A stretch of DNA of 64,000 bases from assembly GCF_022227845.1 (NCBI RefSeq), contig NZ_JAJNQN010000001.1, positions 309,300-373,299 on the forward strand. Reading direction: 5' to 3'. Positions 34,738 to 44,651 of the stretch are shown piece after piece (position 1 is the stretch's first letter; every line of letters begins with the position of its first letter). Source of the DNA: Ectothiorhodospira lacustris (GTDB taxonomy: Bacteria > Pseudomonadota > Gammaproteobacteria > Ectothiorhodospirales > Ectothiorhodospiraceae). The notes under the pieces are model-generated. The model ran no database searches. It was not told the origin of the DNA and saw only the letters and a list, made by a program, of their open reading frames with translations. The position numbers and the translations under genes are program-made.

Positions 34738-35889
34738 TCATTCCCGCTCCCGCCCCCCTTCACCCAAGCGCGCCGCGGTGCGGGTCATCAGACGAACCTC
34801 GTCGCGCAGCACGCTGATGAACTGGCCCCGGTCCTCGCTCAGCTGCACCCGCAACTCCGCCAGGGTATCGGCCACCCGGGACAGGTGCCGGCCCATCTCC
34901 TGCTCGCTGTCGGAGCGGGCGCCGGTGGCCTCGGCCAGTCGCTCCAGCACCCCTTGCAGTTCCGACTGGGTGCGGGCCAGCCCGAGCATGGCCTTCTGCT
35001 CGCCGCGGACCAGTTGGGCCACCTCGGCCACCTCCTGCGTGAGGGCGATCAGACGCTGATCCGTGAGCCGTCGCTCTTCTTCCCCCCGGGCCATCAGGCG
35101 CTGGAGCTTGTCGAGACTGTCGGAGGTCTGTTCCAGCAAGGCCTGGATATAGGCCGGGACCGTGCCCTCCCCCTCCGACACCAGGGCGCCGGTGGACAGG
35201 CGGGTGAGCCCCGAGAGCCATTCCTCCAGTTCATTGTAGAAGCGGTTCTGGGCGTGACCCGCCTGCAGATCCACGAAGCCCAGGACCAGGGCGCCGGCCA
35301 GCCCGAACAGGGAGGAGCTGAAGGCGGTCCCCAGTCCCGAGAGGGGTTTTTCCAGCCCGCTTTGCAAGGCGGCAAAGGCCGCGTTCATGTCCTCGCCGCC
35401 GATGCCCAGATCCGAGATCACCGCCCCCACGCCCCGCAGGGTATCCAGCAGGCCCCAGAAGGTCCCCAAAAGCCCCAGAAAGACCAGCAGGCCGATGAAA
35501 TAACGGGACAGGTCGCGGGATTCATCCAGGCGCATGCGAATCCCGTCCAGCAGGGTGCGCATGGAAATGGTGGACAGGGTGAACTGATCGCCGCGACGCC
35601 CGGTGAGCAGGCGGGCCATGGCCCCCAGCAGGCGGGTGCGAGGGAGCTGGGCGGCCTCCGGGAGATCGCTGCCGCGGAAGGCCTCGATCCAGCGCACCTC
35701 GGGATTAAGGATCAGCACCTGCCGGTAGTTCACCACCAGGCCCACCAGCAGCACGAACAGGATCATGCCGTTGAAGGCCGGGTTGGCCAGGAAGGCCGCC
35801 AGCAGGGGGCCGGACAGCAGCAACGCGGCCGCCAGGACCGCGAGCAGGAAGACGCTCATCCAGATGATGCTGTCCCTGGTCTTGCGCAT
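34738..35889 (-). CDS. MotA/TolQ/ExbB-like proton-channel subunit with long coiled-coil tail
   Basis: A 383-residue protein with four predicted helices: about residues 8-32, 40-58, 130-152 (YFIGLLVFLGLLGTFWGLL) and 185-212 (GLGTAFSSSLFGLAGALVL). The last two carry the MotA/ExbB channel pattern. A long helical, coiled-coil-prone cytoplasmic tail (about 245-375) replaces the short end of ExbB. Paired with the MotB-like gene it should form a five-to-two ion-driven complex spanning inner membrane and cell wall. No ExbD, TolR or flagellar stator neighbours are seen. Confidence 0.85.
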   Translation of the reverse strand: MRKTRDSIIWMSVFLLAVLAAALLLSGPLLAAFLANPAFNGMILFVLLVGLVVNYRQVLILNPEVRWIEAFRGSDLPEAAQLPRTRLLGAMARLLTGRRGDQFTLSTISMRTLLDGIRMRLDESRDLSRYFIGLLVFLGLLGTFWGLLDTLRGVGAVISDLGIGGEDMNAAFAALQSGLEKPLSGLGTAFSSSLFGLAGALVLGFVDLQAGHAQNRFYNELEEWLSGLTRLSTGALVSEGEGTVPAYIQALLEQTSDSLDKLQRLMARGEEERRLTDQRLIALTQEVAEVAQLVRGEQKAMLGLARTQSELQGVLERLAEATGARSDSEQEMGRHLSRVADTLAELRVQLSEDRGQFISVLRDEVRLMTRTAARLGEGGRERE

Positions 35890-35950
35890 GCGATGGCTCC
35901 CCCAGCCGGATGATCCCGAAATGGAGATAATAACCCGGCAACCCTACCGG

Positions 35951-35985
35951 CCCCTCCCCCTCTCTCCCACAAGGGAAGAAGGGCT
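35951..35985. repeat. Degenerate CCCTCTCCC palindrome
   Basis: CCCTCTCTCCCAC followed by AAGGGAAGAAGGGC is an imperfect version of the palindrome at 59989-60013 (same CCCACAAGG centre) and 3971-3996. It lies in the 148-bp gap between the MotA-like start and the pmbA stop. It could terminate pmbA transcripts, but the stem is interrupted. Confidence 0.5.
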
Positions 35986-36037
35986 TAATGGTAACAGGGC
36001 GGCGGGTGGACTTGTCGTGGAACCGGTCGGTTTTTGA

Positions 36038-37381
36038 TCAGTCGCCGGCGATGGTGAGCCCGTCGATCAGCAGGGAACCGGTACGGATATTGGCCCGCTG
36101 GTCCACATCCGCCCCCACAGCCACCAGGTTCATGAACATGTCCTTGAGATTGCCCGCCACGGTGATCTCCGAAACCGGATACAGGATCTCGCCGTTTTCC
36201 ACCCAGAACCCGGCGGCGCCCCTTGAATAGTCGCCGTTGACCATGTTGATGCCGTGGCCGATCAGCTCGGTTACCAGCAGCCCCGTGCCCATCTCCCGCA
36301 GCAGGGCCTGGGCATCCTGAGTGCCCGGATCAATGGTGAGGTTGCGCAAACCGCCTGCGTTGCCCGTGGTCTGCATGCCCAGTTTGCGTGCCGAGTAGCT
36401 GTCCAGGGCATAGGACTCCAGACGGCCGTCACGGACCAGATCCCGGGCCCGGGTGGCCACCCCCTCGCTGTCGAAGGGGGCACTGCCCAGGGCGCGGGGG
36501 ATATGGGGTTGCTCGTGGATGTGCACGAACTCGGGGAAAATCTGTTCCCCCAGCCGGTCCACCAGGAAGGAGGACTTGCGATACAGGGCACTGCCGCGGA
36601 TGGCGGCGACGAAGTGCCCCAGCATGGAACGGGCCACATCCGGGGCGTAGAGTACGGGATAGCGGCGGGTGGAAAGACGGCGGGCGTTGAGACGACGTAC
36701 CGCCCGGTGGGCCGCCTCGATACCCACGGACTCGGGGGTATCAAGGCCGCCGGCCTCCCGGGCCACGGTATACCAGTAGTCCCGCTCCATGCTGCCGCCG
36801 TCCCCCGCCAGCACGGAACAGCTCAGGGAATGCCGGGTGGCGGCATAGCCACCGACAAAACCATGGGTGTTGCCGTAGACGGCGGTGCCGCGAAAGGTAT
36901 TCACGCTGCCGCCTTCCGAATTGACGATCCGGGCATCCTCGGCGCGGGCCGCGGCCTCGCAACGACGGGCGATCTCGATGGCGGCATCGGCCTCCAGGTC
37001 CCAGGGGTGATCCAGGTCCAGGGCGGGATAGTCCCGGGCCATGAGCTGGGCATCGGCCAGGCCGGCAAAGGGGTCTTCGGCGGTATAGCGGGCGATCCGG
37101 CAGGCGGCCTCCGCCACCTCCCGCAGGGACTGGGCGCGCAGGTCGGAGCTGCTGGCGGAACCCTTGCGCCGACCGATGTAGACGGTGACGCCCACGCCCT
37201 GGTCGCGGTGAAACTCCAGGGTCTCCACCTCACCCAGGCGAACATTGACCGACAGGCCGGTATCGTGGCTGACGGCCACCTCGGCGGCCGTGGCCCCGGC
37301 GCGACGGGCTTCGTCCAGGACCTGCCCGACGAGGTGTTCCAGCGCCTGCGCATCAAGAACCGGGGTCTGGGGTGCGGACAT
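36038..37381 (-). CDS. pmbA: Metalloprotease subunit PmbA/TldE
   Basis: A 447-residue partner of TldD. Together they form the TldD/E protease that trims microcin precursors and degrades some antitoxins and unfolded peptides. Recognisable regions are VSHDTGLSVNVRLGEVETLE, GRRKGSASSSDL and the C-terminal GHGINMVNGDYSRGAAGFWVENG. The subunit lacks the HExxxH zinc motif, as expected for TldE. The ATG at 37381 has an excellent AAGGAG upstream; the frame runs further but overlaps darP. It is divergent from darP (yjgA), as in E. coli. Confidence 0.95.
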   Translation of the reverse strand: MSAPQTPVLDAQALEHLVGQVLDEARRAGATAAEVAVSHDTGLSVNVRLGEVETLEFHRDQGVGVTVYIGRRKGSASSSDLRAQSLREVAEAACRIARYTAEDPFAGLADAQLMARDYPALDLDHPWDLEADAAIEIARRCEAAARAEDARIVNSEGGSVNTFRGTAVYGNTHGFVGGYAATRHSLSCSVLAGDGGSMERDYWYTVAREAGGLDTPESVGIEAAHRAVRRLNARRLSTRRYPVLYAPDVARSMLGHFVAAIRGSALYRKSSFLVDRLGEQIFPEFVHIHEQPHIPRALGSAPFDSEGVATRARDLVRDGRLESYALDSYSARKLGMQTTGNAGGLRNLTIDPGTQDAQALLREMGTGLLVTELIGHGINMVNGDYSRGAAGFWVENGEILYPVSEITVAGNLKDMFMNLVAVGADVDQRANIRTGSLLIDGLTIAGD

Positions 37382-37448
37382 GAGATCTCCTTGGTAATGC
37401 GTGTGGGTGATGCTCGTTGAAGGGCGTCTTCGGGATACACTATGCCCC

Positions 37449-37964
37449 ATGACGACCGATGATGAATTTGATGAATTCGACCGCCCCAGCCGCGGCGCCC
37501 GCAAGCGGGAGGCTCAGGCCGCCAAGGACCTGGGCGAGGCCCTGCTGGCGCTTTCCGAGGCGGACCTCAAGGCCCTGGATCTGCCGGAACGCCTGCTGGA
37601 GGCCATCCGCCACTGCCGCGACCTGCGCAAGGAGGCCCTGCGACGCCAGCGCCAGTATATCGGCAAGCTGATGCGCCAGGTGGACACCGCCCCCATCCAG
37701 GCAGCCATCGAGGCCCGGGAGGCGGCGCGGCGCGCCCAGGCCCGACAGTTCCACCGGATGGAGCAGTGGCGGGACCGCCTGGTGACCGAGGGAGAGACGG
37801 CACTGGCCACCTTCTGCGATGAGTACCCCCGGGTGAACCGCAAGCGGCTGACCGCGCTGGCGACCGATGCCCGTTCGCAACGTCCCGGCGCATCCCGGGC
37901 CCTGTTCCGCCTGGTGTCCGAAACGATGCAGACGGTGGACGCCCCACCCCACGACGGTCAGTGA
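37449..37964 (+). CDS. darP: Ribosome-associated protein DarP (YjgA, DUF615)
   Basis: A 171-residue highly charged protein of the DUF615 family, known in E. coli to act late in 50S subunit assembly. Typical segments are [39 protein letters not shown] and [12 protein letters not shown]. The ATG at 37449 gives the acidic [14 protein letters not shown] start. Its 3' end overlaps the convergent tldD by 7 nt. The darP-pmbA divergent pair matches E. coli; tldD being next door does not. Confidence 0.93.
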   Translation: MTTDDEFDEFDRPSRGARKREAQAAKDLGEALLALSEADLKALDLPERLLEAIRHCRDLRKEALRRQRQYIGKLMRQVDTAPIQAAIEAREAARRAQARQFHRMEQWRDRLVTEGETALATFCDEYPRVNRKRLTALATDARSQRPGASRALFRLVSETMQTVDAPPHDGQ

Positions 37965-39400
37965 CTGGTGCCGCCCACCGTCAGGCCGTCCACCCGCAGG
38001 GTCGGCTGCCCGACCCCCACCGGGACGCTCTGACCTTCCTTGCCGCAGGTGCCCACGCCGCTATCCAGGGCCAGGTCATTGCCCACCATGGAAATCCGGC
38101 TCATGACCTCGGGGCCGTTGCCGATCAAGGTGGCGCCCCGTACCGGCCGGGTCACCTTGCCGCCCTCAATGAGATAGGCCTCGGAGGCGGAGAAGACGAA
38201 CTTGCCGGAGGTGATGTCCACCTGGCCGCCGCCGAAGTTCACCGCATAGAGTCCCTTGTCCACCGAGGCGATGATCTCGCCCGGATCATGGGCCCCCGCC
38301 AGCATGTAGGTATTGGTCATGCGGGGCATGGGCAGATGGGCATAGGACTCGCGGCGACCGTTGCCCGTGGGCGCCAGGCCCATCAGACCCGCGTTGAGTC
38401 GATCCTGCAGGTAGCCCTTGAGGATGCCGTCTTCGATCAGCACCGTGGACTGGGTGGGGATGCCTTCATCATCCACGTTCAGTGAACCACGTCGCCCGGC
38501 CAGGGTGCCGTCATCCACCACCGTCACCCCGGGCGCCGCCACCTTCTGCCCCATCCGGCCACTGAAGGCCGAGGTGCCCTTGCGGTTAAAGTCGCCTTCC
38601 AGGCCGTGGCCCACCGCCTCGTGGAGCAGCACACCGGGCCAGCCGGACCCCAGCACCACGGTCATGGTCCCCGCCGGTGCCTCGTCCGCCTCCAGGTTCA
38701 CCAGGGCCTGACGCACCGCCTCCCGGGCATAGCCCAGACCCCGCTCCTGATCCAGGAAGAATTCATAGCCGCTGCGCCCGCCGCCGCCGCTGGAACCCTG
38801 CTCCCGGCGGCCGCCGTCCTCCACGATCACATGCACGTTCAGGCGCACCAGGGGCCGCACATCCGCCGCCACCGTGCCGTCGGTATGCATCACCAGCACC
38901 AGCTCATGGACACCGGCCAGGCTGACGATCACCTGGCTCACCCGAGGGTCCTGACGCCGGGCTTCCGCGTCCAGACGCTGCAGCAGATCGATCTTGGCAT
39001 TTTCATCCAGGGTCCCCAGCGGATCCACCGGCAGATACAGCCGGTGCCCCGCCTCGCGACGACGTACCGGCACCGTGCCGTCCCGATGATCCCGACCGAT
39101 GGCCCGCGCCGCCCGCGCCGCCTCCATCAGGGATGGCAGCAAGATTTCGTCGGAATAGGCAAAGCCGGTCTTGTCGCCGGAGAGGGCACGCACCCCCACC
39201 CCCTGCTCGATGTTGTAGCCGGCATCCTTGACGATGCCGTCTTCCAGCATCCAGGACTCGTGGCGAGAGACCTGAAAATACAGATCGCCCCCATCCAGCC
39301 CGGGGCCACACAGGGTTCCGAGCACCCGGTCCAGATCGGCCTCGGTCAGGCCGGCGGGTTCCAGCAGATGCAGATGGGCGGTATCCAGGGCGTGGGTCAT
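37958..39400 (-). CDS. tldD: Metalloprotease subunit TldD
   Basis: A 480-residue catalytic subunit of the TldD/E protease. The zinc motif [11 protein letters not shown] contains the HExxxH pattern. Other family segments are [24 protein letters not shown] and the C-terminal [17 protein letters not shown]. It follows the nitrilase-family gene (gap 141 nt) in the same order as E. coli yhdP-nit-tldD loci. Both protease subunits lie within 3.4 kb here, on either side of darP. Confidence 0.96.
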   Translation of the reverse strand: MTHALDTAHLHLLEPAGLTEADLDRVLGTLCGPGLDGGDLYFQVSRHESWMLEDGIVKDAGYNIEQGVGVRALSGDKTGFAYSDEILLPSLMEAARAARAIGRDHRDGTVPVRRREAGHRLYLPVDPLGTLDENAKIDLLQRLDAEARRQDPRVSQVIVSLAGVHELVLVMHTDGTVAADVRPLVRLNVHVIVEDGGRREQGSSGGGGRSGYEFFLDQERGLGYAREAVRQALVNLEADEAPAGTMTVVLGSGWPGVLLHEAVGHGLEGDFNRKGTSAFSGRMGQKVAAPGVTVVDDGTLAGRRGSLNVDDEGIPTQSTVLIEDGILKGYLQDRLNAGLMGLAPTGNGRRESYAHLPMPRMTNTYMLAGAHDPGEIIASVDKGLYAVNFGGGQVDITSGKFVFSASEAYLIEGGKVTRPVRGATLIGNGPEVMSRISMVGNDLALDSGVGTCGKEGQSVPVGVGQPTLRVDGLTVGGTSH

Positions 39401-39541
39401 GAACAGGGCCTTTGGTCGGTGACTGTGCGGATCAGACAGGGTGCGTGGTGCAAGGGGCTTTGATGTCAGTTTTGGGCCGCGGCGGCATCATTTCAAGCCC
39501 TCAAAAGGCAAGGGATCTGTGCCGCCGCATCACCCACCGGT

Positions 39542-40366
39542 TCAACCCAGGCTGCAGGACAGCCGGCGATGGTAGATGGACGGGAAACTGCGGCGGATGG
39601 ACTGCTGCCGCTCCCGGTCCAGCGTCCCGGTAACCACACCGGAGCCCCGCGGCAGACGATCCAGCACGTTGCCCCAGGGGTCCACCACCATGCTGTCCCC
39701 GTGGGTCTCGCGACCGTTCACGTGATAGCCGCCTTGGGCGGCCGCCACCACATAGACCTGGTTCTCAATGGCCCGAGCCCGTACCAGAGCCTCCCAATGG
39801 GCGCGGCCGGTCACGGCGGTGAAGGCCGCCGGCAGCACCACGATTTCCGCGCCCCGGTCCAGCAGTCCCCGGTACAGTTCCGGGAACCGCAGGTCATAGC
39901 AGACCGACAGCCCCATCACACCGAAGGGGGTCTCCACCACCACCACCTGATTACCGGCCTCAATGGTCTCGGATTCCTCGTAGTGTTCATCGTTGTCCGG
40001 CAGGTGCACATCAAACAGATGGATCTTGTCGTAACGACCCACCATCCGGCCCTGGTCATCGTAGACCAGACAGGCCGCATGGACCTTGCCCGGGTCCGCG
40101 CATGCCATGGGCACCGTACCCCCGACCAGCCAGACCCCGTGACGCCGGGCCTGTTCCGCAAGGAAGTCCTGGATAGGGCCCTGTCCCGGCGCTTCCCGCA
40201 CACCGACCTTGTCATGCTCGGACATCCCCATGAGGGCGAAGTTTTCCGGCAGGACCACCAGGCGGGCATCTGCCTGCGCGGCCTGGGTGATCAGGCGTCC
40301 GGCTTCCTGAAGATTGGCACTCAGGTTGGTCCCCGAGGCCATTTGAATGGCAGCGGCAATCGTCAC
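39542..40366 (-). CDS. Carbon-nitrogen hydrolase, Nit1-like (deaminated-glutathione amidase type)
   Basis: A 274-residue nitrilase-superfamily amidase with the catalytic triad Glu41 (VVLPENFALMG), Lys114 (GRYDKIHLFDV) and Cys156 (GLSVCYDLRFPELYR). The KIHLFDV sequence is typical of Nit1/YbeM-like enzymes that remove the amide of deaminated glutathione, a metabolite-repair step. Position between yhdP and tldD is conserved in gammaproteobacteria. The substrate is inferred from the subgroup pattern. Confidence 0.9.
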   Translation of the reverse strand: MTIAAAIQMASGTNLSANLQEAGRLITQAAQADARLVVLPENFALMGMSEHDKVGVREAPGQGPIQDFLAEQARRHGVWLVGGTVPMACADPGKVHAACLVYDDQGRMVGRYDKIHLFDVHLPDNDEHYEESETIEAGNQVVVVETPFGVMGLSVCYDLRFPELYRGLLDRGAEIVVLPAAFTAVTGRAHWEALVRARAIENQVYVVAAAQGGYHVNGRETHGDSMVVDPWGNVLDRLPRGSGVVTGTLDRERQQSIRRSFPSIYHRRLSCSLG

Positions 40367-40390
40367 ATTAATTCCCTTGGCTATTGCGGT

Positions 40391-40738
40391 TCAGGGTAGG
40401 GGTTGCAGAGAGAGTTCCATCCGGCCGGCCATGCCCTCCCCCGAGACACGGATGATGTCTGCGGAAGGGACACCCAGTGCCACCAGCCAGTCCTGTAGTT
40501 CCGAGGCCCACAACCGCCCCTGCTCACCCGGCGGATGCCGCAGGATCACTTGCCCGCCGCCCCGGGCCTCATAGCGGGAGAGCAGGCTGCGCAGGGCAGG
40601 TTCGGCCACCAGGGAACCGGCGTCACGGGGCTGGGTCCAGACATCGGCATCGAGGGTAAAGACAGGCTCATCCGCCGGCAGGAGAAGGGGAAAACACAGC
40701 AAAATCAGGGGCAGGCCCCGGCGCAGGATCGGCAACAT
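40391..40738 (-). CDS. Small exported protein of unknown function
   Basis: A 115-residue protein with a clear signal peptide (LRRGLPLILLCFPLLLPADE) and a compact C-terminal domain. The spacing of its motifs (LRSLLSRYEARGGGQVILRHPPGE, then WLVALGVPSADI) recalls a short OmpA-like alpha/beta fold. No catalytic motif is visible. It sits between yhdP (43 nt upstream) and the Nit1-like gene (24 nt downstream), so it belongs to the yhdP-nit operon. I do not recognise a named family. Confidence 0.75.
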   Translation of the reverse strand: MLPILRRGLPLILLCFPLLLPADEPVFTLDADVWTQPRDAGSLVAEPALRSLLSRYEARGGGQVILRHPPGEQGRLWASELQDWLVALGVPSADIIRVSGEGMAGRMELSLQPLP

Positions 40739-40781
40739 GGCGCTACTATAGCAACAGTGTGGTCAAAATGACGACAGTGCC

Positions 40782-43700
40782 TCAGTAACCTCGTCCCTCG
40801 GGGGTCCGGGCCACCGCCTCCACCCGTGGTGACGACCAGTCTCCGGTCACCCGGTACTCCACCCGGGCCGCCTCGTCGATGCGCTCCCCCACCCCCAGCA
40901 CCCGGTCGAAGACGAAGACCGCCAGGCCCGCCACCGGACCGCCCAGCAGGGCGCCGGCCAGAGGTAGGGTACTCTTCACGCTCGGGGTCACGGTAATGGT
41001 CTGATCATAATCCCTGGCCTCCACCCCGGTGCGCCCCTGGATAAGGATGCGGGCCGCCGGTCCCTGGATGCTCAGATCATCGGTGTACACATTGCCCCGG
41101 CTAAGCTGGAAGGCCCCCTGCAGACGGTCGAAGACAAACCCGCGCTGGAAAAAGTCCCGAAAATCCAGGGCCAGGCGCCGGGGTATGAGATCAAGGCTGA
41201 ACAGCCCCAGCAGACGGCCGGCACCGGGGTCCACCTCGGTCAGGCGCCCGTCCTCCACCCGCACCCGGCCCTCGCCCTCAAGGCCGGACCAGCCTACGTG
41301 GGCAGGGGTATCGGGCCAGTGCAGCCGCGCCTGCAGCGCGGCCTTGCCGCCACTGAAAACATGTTGAAAACCCAGCAGGCTCAGACTCCGCCCCAGATCA
41401 TCAGTCTCCAGGGTCAGTTGCAGCAGCGTCTCGTGAGCATCTTCGGCCCGCCGGTGCCAATGCCCCCGGATCTCGCCCCGGGTCAGGCCCTCCTCGTCGG
41501 AAAGAGACAGGCTCCGGATCTGCAGGCCATCGGCCACCGCATCCGTCTGCAGTAAAAGATCTTTCAGACGATGTCCCTGCAGCACCAGCCGCTGGGCGGT
41601 CAAACGCACCGGCGGCAGGCGGCCGGGGTCAACCCGAGGCCGATCGCCGCCGGTTTCCGCCGCCGGGCCTTCCAACCGGTCCAGATCCAGCAACTCAAGG
41701 TCCATGACCAGAGCCTCCCCATCCTGGAGGGGCCACTGGATGCGACCCAACATCAGGGGGGATGCCACCTGCGCATCCCAATGTGCCGGGTGTCGGCGGG
41801 CATGGAGGCTCAGGTCATCAATGCGCCGCCCCATGACCTGCAGGCGATCCAGATGCAGATCCAGTTCCCTGAGCCCCCCTTCCCGGCCGACCAGTTCCAT
41901 CTCTCCGATGTCGTCCAGCACCGCCAGCCAATCATCCAGCGACACCCCCGAGAGACTGCCTCTGATCCTGAAACCCTGCGCCGGCAGGACAGCGGCCTGG
42001 CCGCCCAGACGCAACTCTCCCCGCTGCAATCCACCTTCCTCATCAAAGGTAAACAGGGCACGTAGATCCTCTCCCAGCGTCACCCGTACCGGTGTCTTCT
42101 CGTCCCGCGCCAGAGGGATTCGCACCGCCAGGGCGCGCGGTGCCTGCGGGGTCTTTGCCAGCGGCAGGGGCAGATCGGAGCGGACGCCCACCAGGTCGGA
42201 CGACAGACTCAGCACCCCCTGCTGCAACCCCCCAGGCGACGGCACGCTCAGCTGTGCCTCCCAGCGGGAATCCCCTTCCAGCCGGGCCAGCCAAGGCTCG
42301 GGCGCGATGTCGCGCAGTAATTCCCGGATCGGTTGGGGACCCGCGGCCCGGACCTCCAGGGCACCGGCGGGACTGCGGTCCAGCTGTACGCTGATGCGGG
42401 CATCGTTGAACCGGGCGGACACGTCACGGGCCCGGGCACTGCGCTCGGTGAAATCCACTACGCCACGCACCGCCTCCAGGACCAGCGGGGGATCCGCCAG
42501 GGACAGCCGGTTGCCATCCAGGGTCAGGCGCCCCTTGACCGTATCCGGCCGTACCTGATCGTCACGGTCCTGCAGCGGGATGTCGATGCGCAGCTCCAAC
42601 CCCGCCTCGCCGCGGACCGAAACCCCGTCCAGCAGCGTCTCCAACCCCTCCCCCAGGGGGCTCCGGGTGACGAAACTCAGATAGTCCCGCGCCGGACCCT
42701 GCGCCCGTCCCTCGATGTTTAGCACGGGACTTTCAAGATCCTCGATCCGTACCTGGGCATCCTGAATCCGGGCATCGAAGACGCGGCCCTGGCCGCCGTG
42801 AATCCACATGCCCTGGTTACGAAACTCCAGAGTACCCGAGACCCCTTCCAGGCGCGGCCAACCGGCTTCATAGTCCAGCACCCCCTCTTCCACCCTGGCG
42901 ATGGCCTGGAAGACCCCTTCATCTTCGCGGAAGGGAAAATCACTGAACCGTCCCCGGAACAGCAGACCGCCCTCGATGACCCGACCACCCAGGATGCCGC
43001 GGCTCAGCCAGGCATGGGTCTTTTCCGGCAGGATGTCTCGAGGTAGATAGTGTGCCGTCCTGGCGCCGTCACCCTCGGCAAAGGACACCTGCAGGTCCAT
43101 GCCGGGCTCATCCCCCAGTTGGATCACTCCCTGCCCCCGGGCCTGCAGGTCCGCATTGGCCAGCACCACTCCGTCCAGATGCAACCGGGGCACGTCAGGC
43201 CCCGGCGTCCAGCGCACCAGGCCCTGCAGGGTATCGGCCCGGAGCTCGTGGTCGAACAGGGTGGGCAGCGTCATCCCCAGACTGGTGCTGTCCAGCCACA
43301 GTTCGCCCCCCGCATCGGTGAAGGCAAAGGCACCATCCGCCCCCTCGATCCCCGGCAACACCGTCCAGGGAGACATGCCCGCCCCCTGAAACCGCCCATC
43401 GGTGACGAAACGAGCATCACCGCCATGGGGCAGGGTCATCGCCAGACGGGTTTCCGTCAGCGTGCCCTTGGGCGACAGCGCCACGAGCTGGGACTGGAAG
43501 GGATTGTCCAGCCAGGGCTGATGCAGGATCAAAGGCACCAGATCCTCCAGGCGCAGATAGTCCAGCCAGGCGTTCACCTGGACGCCCCGGGCATCTTCCA
43601 CCACGCTCAGGTCCAGGCCGCCGCCCGGCCAGTCATCCCCGTCCCGTGACAACCTCAGCCCATCGACCCGCAGATCCCAGCCGCCTTCACGGGCGTACCA

Positions 43701-44615
43701 CAGGCCCCGTCCTTCCAGTATCCCCAGCACCGGCGCGGGCAGGTCCGAGTCCGGCCGGGACACCATGGCCAGGTCCCGCAGCCCCAGTTCCAGATAAGCC
43801 CGCTGCAGATCGCCCTTGCGCCAGTGCAACCAGAGCCGACCGTCCAGGCGGCCGGTCCGCAGACCCAGCGCGGCCCGGGTGTCCTCGGGCAGCCCCGCCA
43901 GCTCCAGCCCACCGGCCTGGATAAAGACCTTGCCGCTCCAGTCATCCCACTCTCCGTCGTGGTTCAGGTCCATGCCCACCCGGAACGACCGACCCAGCTC
44001 ATCCGGCAGGAAGACCTCCCCGGCCATACGTGCGCGACGGGGTTCCAGTGCGATGTCCAGGTTCAGGTCATCAAACTGGTAATCGATGCCCAACCGCCGG
44101 TCCTCCCAGCGCAGACGGCTCCCGCTCAGGGTGAAGGCGCGGCCCGCCAGCAGGGCCAGCACATCCGCCGACGGCATGGATCCCGCATCCTCATCGCGCC
44201 GGGGCAATACCGGGTCGGCACCGTGCACCCGCACCCGGCCGGACTCGTCCCGTTGCAGGTGCAGATCGGCCCCACGCACCTGCACATGCCCCAACACCAG
44301 CCGACCCTGTCGCAGGCTGCGCCACGGGGAGAACCCCAGATCCAGGTGATCCACCACCAGGATCGGCCCTGTCTCGTCGGCAGTGTAGACGTGGACATCG
44401 GAGACCGTGACACGGGGAGACAGAACACGCCACCGGGCACGCAACGTCCCCACCTCAACCCGGTGGCCGGACTGCTCGGCAAGCACCCGCTCCAGTGGTG
44501 CACGCAGGCCGTCCAGCTGAGGTACGATCAGCCGCAGGCCCACCACCAGCGTCGTGAGGACCAGCAGGCTGATGACCAGGATACGCAGGCTGACGGCCAG
44601 GGCGGGTCTGAGCAA
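40782..44615 (-). CDS. yhdP: YhdP family AsmA-like envelope protein
   Basis: A 1277-residue protein with one N-terminal membrane helix (about residues 8-30). A very long periplasmic beta-rich part follows, of the kind that forms a bridge-like groove (DUF3971 in the middle, AsmA-like C-terminus with QGPAARILIQGRTGVEARDY). In E. coli YhdP, TamB and YdbH together carry phospholipids to the outer membrane. Length matches E. coli YhdP (about 1270). It lies 36 nt after rng, as in E. coli. Confidence 0.94.
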   Translation of the reverse strand: MLRPALAVSLRILVISLLVLTTLVVGLRLIVPQLDGLRAPLERVLAEQSGHRVEVGTLRARWRVLSPRVTVSDVHVYTADETGPILVVDHLDLGFSPWRSLRQGRLVLGHVQVRGADLHLQRDESGRVRVHGADPVLPRRDEDAGSMPSADVLALLAGRAFTLSGSRLRWEDRRLGIDYQFDDLNLDIALEPRRARMAGEVFLPDELGRSFRVGMDLNHDGEWDDWSGKVFIQAGGLELAGLPEDTRAALGLRTGRLDGRLWLHWRKGDLQRAYLELGLRDLAMVSRPDSDLPAPVLGILEGRGLWYAREGGWDLRVDGLRLSRDGDDWPGGGLDLSVVEDARGVQVNAWLDYLRLEDLVPLILHQPWLDNPFQSQLVALSPKGTLTETRLAMTLPHGGDARFVTDGRFQGAGMSPWTVLPGIEGADGAFAFTDAGGELWLDSTSLGMTLPTLFDHELRADTLQGLVRWTPGPDVPRLHLDGVVLANADLQARGQGVIQLGDEPGMDLQVSFAEGDGARTAHYLPRDILPEKTHAWLSRGILGGRVIEGGLLFRGRFSDFPFREDEGVFQAIARVEEGVLDYEAGWPRLEGVSGTLEFRNQGMWIHGGQGRVFDARIQDAQVRIEDLESPVLNIEGRAQGPARDYLSFVTRSPLGEGLETLLDGVSVRGEAGLELRIDIPLQDRDDQVRPDTVKGRLTLDGNRLSLADPPLVLEAVRGVVDFTERSARARDVSARFNDARISVQLDRSPAGALEVRAAGPQPIRELLRDIAPEPWLARLEGDSRWEAQLSVPSPGGLQQGVLSLSSDLVGVRSDLPLPLAKTPQAPRALAVRIPLARDEKTPVRVTLGEDLRALFTFDEEGGLQRGELRLGGQAAVLPAQGFRIRGSLSGVSLDDWLAVLDDIGEMELVGREGGLRELDLHLDRLQVMGRRIDDLSLHARRHPAHWDAQVASPLMLGRIQWPLQDGEALVMDLELLDLDRLEGPAAETGGDRPRVDPGRLPPVRLTAQRLVLQGHRLKDLLLQTDAVADGLQIRSLSLSDEEGLTRGEIRGHWHRRAEDAHETLLQLTLETDDLGRSLSLLGFQHVFSGGKAALQARLHWPDTPAHVGWSGLEGEGRVRVEDGRLTEVDPGAGRLLGLFSLDLIPRRLALDFRDFFQRGFVFDRLQGAFQLSRGNVYTDDLSIQGPAARILIQGRTGVEARDYDQTITVTPSVKSTLPLAGALLGGPVAGLAVFVFDRVLGVGERIDEAARVEYRVTGDWSSPRVEAVARTPEGRGY

Positions 44616-44651
44616 GCGGCGGACTCCTCAAGGTCCGGGGCGGGAGGGGAC

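Noticed and set aside
33680..35889. Zorya anti-phage system
   Set aside because: Only ZorAB-like channel proteins are present; the neighbours are housekeeping genes and no ZorC, ZorD or ZorE-like gene is seen. Kept as an orphan motor instead.
40745..40753. Extended -10 (TGCTATAGT) upstream of the small exported protein
   Set aside because: It is so close to the ATG that the transcript would be leaderless, and the gene is already in the yhdP operon.
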